The notes beneath the pieces are model-generated. The model ran no database searches, had not been told where the DNA came from, and saw only the letters and a program-made list of their open reading frames with translations. Made by a program: the position numbers and the translations under genes. This document shows, piece after piece, positions 58,031 to 64,000 of a stretch of 64,000 nucleotides of DNA. Each line of letters starts with the position of its first letter. Position 1 is the stretch's first letter. Origin of the DNA: Balaenoptera acutorostrata (lineage: Eukaryota; Chordata; Mammalia; Artiodactyla; Balaenopteridae); NCBI RefSeq assembly GCF_949987535.1, contig NC_080081.1, positions 65,369,603 through 65,433,602 of the forward strand. Direction: 5' to 3'.

Positions 58031-58830
58031 CGTCAGTTTTCTTAAATGCTGAAGAAATGGTTAACACTACAAACCTTTCCTGGAGCAACAGGAAAGCTTC
58101 CTTCATGGGTGTAAGAAATATAAACTTTTAAGATTCTTTCTCAGGCTTTGGTCTCTAGTTCTCCTATTACCTCTCCTCTTCCTTCTTTTTACTCCCCTGA
58201 CCCCCTGGGAGGGGGGGCACTCCCCCCAGGCCTCATCCCTGGCTTTCTGTTCTTATCTCCACACATACTCTAATCTTGGGTCTGCACATCCATTCCCCTA
58301 CTTTAAACTATAATATCTTCTTTCATTCACTTGACACATATTTATGAGCCCCATACACGTGGTAGACGCAGGAGCTGCAATGTGGGCATTCCTTTTACCC
58401 CAGCAATTCAAACACAGTTGTCAATCCAGTTTTATCCAATGAACTTTTCCATCTGCTTCTGCAAATGGCATCAGCATTCTCTTACTCAGGCTTTCAAATT
58501 TGGTAGCATCTTTGATTCTCTCTTTGCCCGTGGCCCCCTAAATCCAGTTAGTCACCAATTCCTGCTGATGATAGCACTGGAATCTCTCTTCACTCGCTCC
58601 CTTCCTGTCTGTTCCCATTGCCACTACCTGGTCCAGGACCTCATCTGCTCATGCCTAGACTTCTACAATGGTCTCCTTACCGTTTCTGTCTCCTTATACA
58701 GGGCAGTATATAGGGTCCTGCAATATGCATCCTGAAATACTGCTCTCATTGTAAAAAGCTGTAGCTAGACCAGAAGACACACTGTGTACCCACAGTCAAA
58801 GCTAGTTAATATCTTTGGCTCAATATTCTT
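58031..58830 (+). repeat. Intergenic or intronic sequence with probable L2-type relic
   Basis: At 58500-58700, 'tagtcaccaattcctgctga', 'cactacctggtccaggacct' and 'tagacttctacaatggtctc' resemble an ancient L2-like repeat. No phosphatase exon was seen. Confidence 0.4.
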
Positions 58831-58942
58831 TTTTTTTCTGGCTGTGAGGCATGCGAGATCTTAGTTTCCCAACCAGGGATTGAACCCATGCCCCCTGCAG
58901 TGGAAGCGTGGAGTCTTAACCACTGGACTGCCAGGGAAGTCC
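58831..58942 (-). mobile_element. Short CHR-type SINE with exact target-site duplication
   Basis: A minus-strand short SINE. 'tttggctcaatattctt' is present immediately on both sides. Confidence 0.93.
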
Positions 58943-59350
58943 TTTTGGCTCAATATTCTTATCTGTAAAATAAAGGTTACATCTCAAGTGTTGTGAGGAT
59001 TGAATTAGATAATATATGTGAAGTTGCTTTGTGAGTTATACATCACTAAATAAATATTAGATGTGATAATTACCAGGCCAACTTTATCACCTAGGAAATG
59101 CTCCACTATAATCTTCAACAACTTCCTTCTTATTTTCCTGGGTCTTGAATTCTCAAGGTATAGCCCTATCATACCTGAGCTTATTCGCATTAGTAACACG
59201 GCCTGCTGTCTCCATGCCAGGTAGACTGGGTCCCCTGTGGCCCTTGGAACACAGCACTCTGATTTCTGCTTCCTGTTTTTGCTGGTCCTTCCCCTCCTCC
59301 AGCCCTGCCCTGTCAGTCCCCTGTCTGAACTGGATTCTCTTTAGAGAGCT
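58943..59350 (+). other. Sequence with no firm assignment
   Basis: Possible old repeat; no exon was recognised. Confidence 0.35.
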
Positions 59351-62300
59351 CCTCTTTTTAAAAAATTGAAGTATAATTGACATACAATATTATATTAGTT
59401 TCAGGTGTACAACATAGTGATTTGACATTTATATACACTGTGAGATGATCACCGTAAGTTTAGTTACCATTTGTCACCATTTAAAGTTATTACAACGTTA
59501 TTGACTATATTCCCTATTCTGTATATTACATCCCCATGACTTATTTATTTTATAACTGGAAGTTTGTGCCTCTTAATCCCCTTCACCTATTTCACCCATC
59601 CTCCTATCCCCTGCCAACCACCAGTTTGTTCTTTGTATCTATGAGTCTGCTTCTGTTTTGTTATGTTCATTTGTTTTTTAGATTCCACATGTAAGTGAAA
59701 TCATGCAGTATTTGTCTTTCTTTGACTTAATTCACTTAGCATAATACCTTCTAAGTCCATCCATGTTGTCACAAATGAAAGATTTCATTCTTGTTATGGA
59801 TAATATTCATATATACATACATGTGCATATATATATATATACCTCACACTTTCTTTATTGATGGATACTTAGGTTGCTTCCATATCTTGGCTATTGTAAA
59901 TAATGCTACAGTGAACATAGGGGTGCATATATCTTTTCGAATTAGTGTTGTTGTTGATTTTTTTTTTTTTTTGGATAAATACCCAGAAGTGGAATTGTTC
60001 AATCATGTGGTAGTTCTATTTTTAATTTTTTGAGGAACCTCCATATTGTTTTCCATAGTGGCTGCACCAATTTACATTCCCACCAACAGTGAAAGAGGGT
60101 TTCTTTTTTTCCACACCTTCACCAACGTTATTTTTTGTCCTTTTGATAATAGTCATTCTGACCGGTATGAGGTGATGTTCTGGTTTTGAATTGCATTTCC
60201 CTGATGATTAGTAATGTTGAGCATTTTTTCATGTGCCTGTTGGCCGTCCGTATGTCTTCTTTAGAAAAATGTCTGTTCTAGGTCCTCTGCCCATTTTTCA
60301 ATTGGATTCTTTTTTTGATGTTTCTTTTTTAAGTTGTATGAGTTATTTTTATATTCTGGATATTAACCTCTATTGGATACATAATTTACAAGTATCTTCT
60401 CCCATTCAATAGATTATCTTTCCATTTTATTGCAGGATTCCTTCACTGTGCAAAAGCATTTTAGTTTGATGTAGTCCCACTTGTTTATTTTTGCTTTTGT
60501 TGTCCTTGCCTGAGGAGACGGATCCATAAAGGTATCGTTAAGATCAAAGTCAAAGAGCTGACCGCCTATGCTTTCTTCTAGAAGTTTTATGGTTTCAGAT
60601 CTTACATTCCAATTTTTAATCCATTTTAACTTTATTGTCATATATGGTATAAGGTAGTGGTCCAGATTCATTCTTTTGCATGTAACTGTCCAGTTTTTCC
60701 AAAATTGCTTATTGAAGAGACTGTCTTTTCCACTTTGTATATTCTTGTTTTCTCTGTTGTAGATTAATTGACCATAAGTGTGTGGATTTATTTCTGGCCT
60801 CTCTATTCTGTTCCATTGATCTATGTATCTGTTTTTGTTCCAGTAACATACTGTTTTGAATACTATAACTCTGTGATATAGTTTGAAGTCAGAAAAAACT
60901 GATACCTCCAGTTTTGTTCTTTTAAAGATTACTTTGGCTATTTGGGGTCTTTTGTGGTTCCACACAAATTTTAGGATACTAGTTCTGTGAAAAATGCTAT
61001 TGGTATTTTGATAGGGATTACATTGAATTTGTATATTGCTTTGGGTAGTAGCATGGACATTTTAACAATATGAATTCTTCCAATCCATGAGCACAGTATA
61101 CCTTTCCATTTAATTGTGTCACATTTACCTCTTTCATCAATGTCTTATAGTTTTCAGAGTGCAGGTCTTTCACTTTCTTGGTTAAACTTATTCCTAAGTA
61201 TTTTATTCTTTTTGATGCAATTTTAAATGGGAGTTTCTTAATTTATCTTTCTGATAGTTCATTATTAGTGTATTGAAATGCAACAGATTTCTATACATTA
61301 ATTTTGTATCCTGCAACTTCACTGAATTCATTTATTTGAATAGTTTTTTGGTGGAGTCTTTAGCATCTCCTATATATAGTACCATGTCATCAGCAAATAG
61401 TGACAGTTTTACTTCTTCCTTTCCAATTTAGATGTGTTTTATTTCTTTTTACTGTCTAATTGCTGGGGCTAGGACTTCTAATACTTGGTTGAATAAAAGC
61501 AGCAAGAGTAGGCATCCTTGTCTTGTTCCTGATCTTAAGGAAAAGCTTTCAACTTTTCAACACTGAGTATGATTTTAGCTGTGGGTTTATTACATATGGT
61601 CTTTTTATCTTGTTGAGGTACGTTCCCTCTATACCCACTTTGCTGGGAGGTTTTTTTTTTTTTTTTATAAATGGGTGTTAAATTTTGTCAAATGCCTTTT
61701 CTGCATCTATGGAGATGATCATGATTTTTATCCTTTGTTAACATGGTGTATCACATTAATTTCATTTGCAGATGTTGAACCATCTTTGCATCCCCCAAAT
61801 AAATCCCATTTGGTCTGGTGTGTGATATTTTTAATGTATTGTTGAATTTGGTTTGTTAATGTTTCACTGAAGATTTTTGTATCTATGTTCATCCAGGATA
61901 TTGGCCTGTAATTTTCTTTTTTTGCAGTGTCTTTGTCTGGTTTTGGTATCAAGGTAATGCTGGCCTCATGGAATGAGTTTGGAATATTTTGATGAAGGAT
62001 AGGTATTTACTTTTCTTTAAATGTTTGGTAGAATTCACCTGTGAACCTGTCTGGTCCTGGACTTTTGTTTATTGGGAGTTTTTTGATTACTGATTCAATA
62101 TCATTATTAGAAATCTACCTATTTGGATTTTCTATTTCTTCCTGATTGTTTTGGAAGATTGTGTGTTTCTAGGAGTTTATCTATTTCCCCTAGGTTTTCC
62201 AATCTGTTGCTGTAGTTTCATATGATCCTTTGCATTTCTATGGTATCAGTTGTAATTTCTCTTTCATTTCTGATTTTATTTATTTAGGCCCTCTCCCTTT

Positions 62301-63170
62301 TTTTTCTTGATGAATCTGGATACAGGTTTGTCAGTTTTGTTTATCTTTTCAAAGAACCAGTTCTTAGTTTAACTGATCTTTTCTATTTTTAAAAAATCTC
62401 TATTTCTGTTCTGATCTTCACGATTTTTTCCATTCTACTAACTTTGGACTTTGTTCTTTTTCTACTTCCTTTAGTGCTAAGGTTAGATTGAGATTTTACT
62501 TGTTTCTTGAGTTTGGTCTGTATTGCTATGAACTTGCTTTTTAGAACTCCTTTTGCTGTGTCCCAGAGATTTTGGAATTTTGTGTTTCCACTTTTATTTG
62601 TCTTAAGGTATTTTAAAAATTTTCTCTTTGATTTCTTCAGTGACCCATTGGATTGTTTAGTAGCATGTTGTTTAGTCTCCACTTGTTTGTTTTTTTTTTC
62701 TAGTTTTCTTCTTATAGTCAATTTCAAGTTTGGTACTGTTGTGGTCAGAAAAGATGCTTGGTATGATTTTAATCTTAACTTTATTTAGACTTGTTTTGTG
62801 GCCTAACATGTGATCTATCCTGAAGAGTGTTCCATGTACACTTAAAAAGAATGTATAGTCTGCTGTTTGGGGGTAGAATGTTTCTTATATATCTATTAAG
62901 TTCATTTGGCCTAACGTGTCATTTAAAGCCAGTTTCCGTATTGATTTTCTGCCTGGATGATCTGTTCATTGCTGTAAGTGGGGTGTTAAAGTCCATACTA
63001 TTATTGTATTACTGTCAATTTCTCTTTTATGTCTGTTAATATTAGCTTTACCTACTTAGGTATGCCTATGTTGAGTGCATAAATATCTACAAGTGTTATA
63101 TACTCTTGTTGGATTGAACCCTTTATCATTATGTAATGCTTTTTTTTTTTTTTTGGTCTCTCGTTACAGC
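59350..63170 (-). mobile_element. Old L1 (3' UTR to ORF2 start), nearly full ORF2 length
   Basis: The minus strand carries the 3' UTR at 59350-59800. ORF2 fragments follow, such as SLFNKQFWKNWTVTCKRMNL (near 60700), [20 protein letters not shown] (near 61940) and ETKQHATKQS (near 62670), plus endonuclease-region text up to 63170. There are many frame breaks. It is older than the L1s at 1 and 27868. Confidence 0.87.
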
Positions 63171-63188
63171 ATTTGTTTTTTTTTGTTT

Positions 63189-63541
63189 TTTATACATTTA
63201 TTTATTTATTTATTTATGGCTGCATTGGGTCTTCGTTACTGTGCATGGGCTTTTCTCTAGTTGCAGCGAGCAGGGGCTACTCTTCGTTGCAGTATGTGTG
63301 GGCTTCTCATTGTGGTGGCTTCTCTTGGTGCGGAGCACAGGCTCTAGGCATGTGGGCTTCAGTAGTTGTGGCACGTGGGATCAGTAGTTGTGGCTTGTGG
63401 GCTCTAGAGCGCAGGCTCAGTAGTTGTGGCGCATGGGCTTAGCTGCTCCACGGCATGTGGGATCTTCCCAGACCAGGGCTCGAACCCGTGTCCCCTGCAT
63501 TGGCAGGCAGATTCTTAACCACTGTGCCACCAGGGAACTCC
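63189..63541 (-). mobile_element. CHR-type SINE with internal duplication
   Basis: A minus-strand SINE longer than the others because the 'cagtagttgtggc' segment occurs three times (63360-63430). Diverged 'acagc(a/c)tttgttttt' flanks suggest the target site. Confidence 0.88.
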
Positions 63542-63559
63542 CACAGCCTTTGTTTTTAA

Positions 63560-64000
63560 AAATTGGTTTTATTTTGGGGGATTTTTAAAATTGAATTATA
63601 GTTGATGGACAATATTATATAAGTTACAGATGTACAACATAGTGATTCACAATTTTTAAAGGTTATACTGCATTCACAGTTATTATAAAATATTGGCTAT
63701 ATTCCCCGTGTTATACAATATATCCTTGTAGCTTATTTATTTTATACATAATTTGTACCTCTTAGTCCCCTACCGCTATCTTGCCCCTCCCCGCTTCCAT
63801 CTCCCCACTGGGAACCACTAGTTTGTTTTATATCTGTCAGTCTCTTTCTTTTGTTATATTCCCTAGTTTGTTTTATTTTTTATATTCCACATATAAAGGA
63901 TACCATACAGTATTTGTCTTACTCTGACTTATTTCACTTAGCATAATACCCTCAAAGTCCATCCATGTTGTTGCAAATAGCAAATTGTTCTTTTTTATGG
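63560..64000 (-). mobile_element. L1 3' UTR, runs off the window
   Basis: The + strand text 'gaattatagttgatggacaa' through 'atccatgttgttgcaaatag' is the complement of an L1 3' UTR, parallel to the block at 59370-59790. Confidence 0.85.

Noticed and set aside
57120..64000. Search for the remaining C2-domain exons
   Set aside because: No segment resembling the terminal C2 strands with proper splice borders was found; most of this stretch is SINE and old L1.

Overview
This is vertebrate nuclear DNA from a cetartiodactyl mammal, most likely a whale or dolphin. The evidence is many short tRNA-derived SINEs of the cetacean CHR type, beginning with 'gggcttccctggtggcgcag', several flanked by exact target-site duplications, together with L1 elements and older L2, MIR and MER20 relics. 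Genes are split by introns, so most open frames lie inside repeats.

The one real host gene is a large part of a TPTE/TPTE2-type voltage-sensing phosphatase on the + strand. I reconstruct 18 exons between 5976 and 57119. All joins are phase-compatible and every exon is bounded by AG/GT. In order they encode a cytoplasmic N-terminus (5976-9700), a four-helix voltage sensor (18866-23607), a basic phosphoinositide-binding linker (23751-24647), a PTEN-like phosphatase domain with an intact CX5R loop (37314-47230) and the start of the C2 domain (50800-57119). The first exon(s) with the usual start codon and the last C2 exons lie outside the window.

The most unusual region is 5613-9500, a diverged tandem array of roughly 1-kb units. 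Four successive units carry a short phase 2-2 mini-exon (42, 54, 54 and 36 nt) in the same relative place. All four have usable splice sites and open frames in the same phase, and they join in frame to the recognisable exon at 9635-9700. The fifth unit has lost the acceptor and has a stop. The gene's cytoplasmic N-terminus therefore seems to have been built by local exon duplication.

The rest is intron and repeat. A fairly young L1 with its 5' UTR lies on the minus strand at 1-5610. A closely related L1 lies on the + strand at about 27868-32860, with an intact ORF1 and an ORF2 broken by one visible frameshift. The two form a long inverted pair around the N-terminal and voltage-sensor exons. 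Older minus-strand L1s fill 12640-17150, 35185-37010, 39600-43880 and 59350-64000. There is a processed pseudogene of PPP4R2 at 34440-35060 (minus), a 1-kb AT-rich segment with inverted motifs at 26580-27630, and a three-copy 82-bp tandem repeat at 32897-33140.
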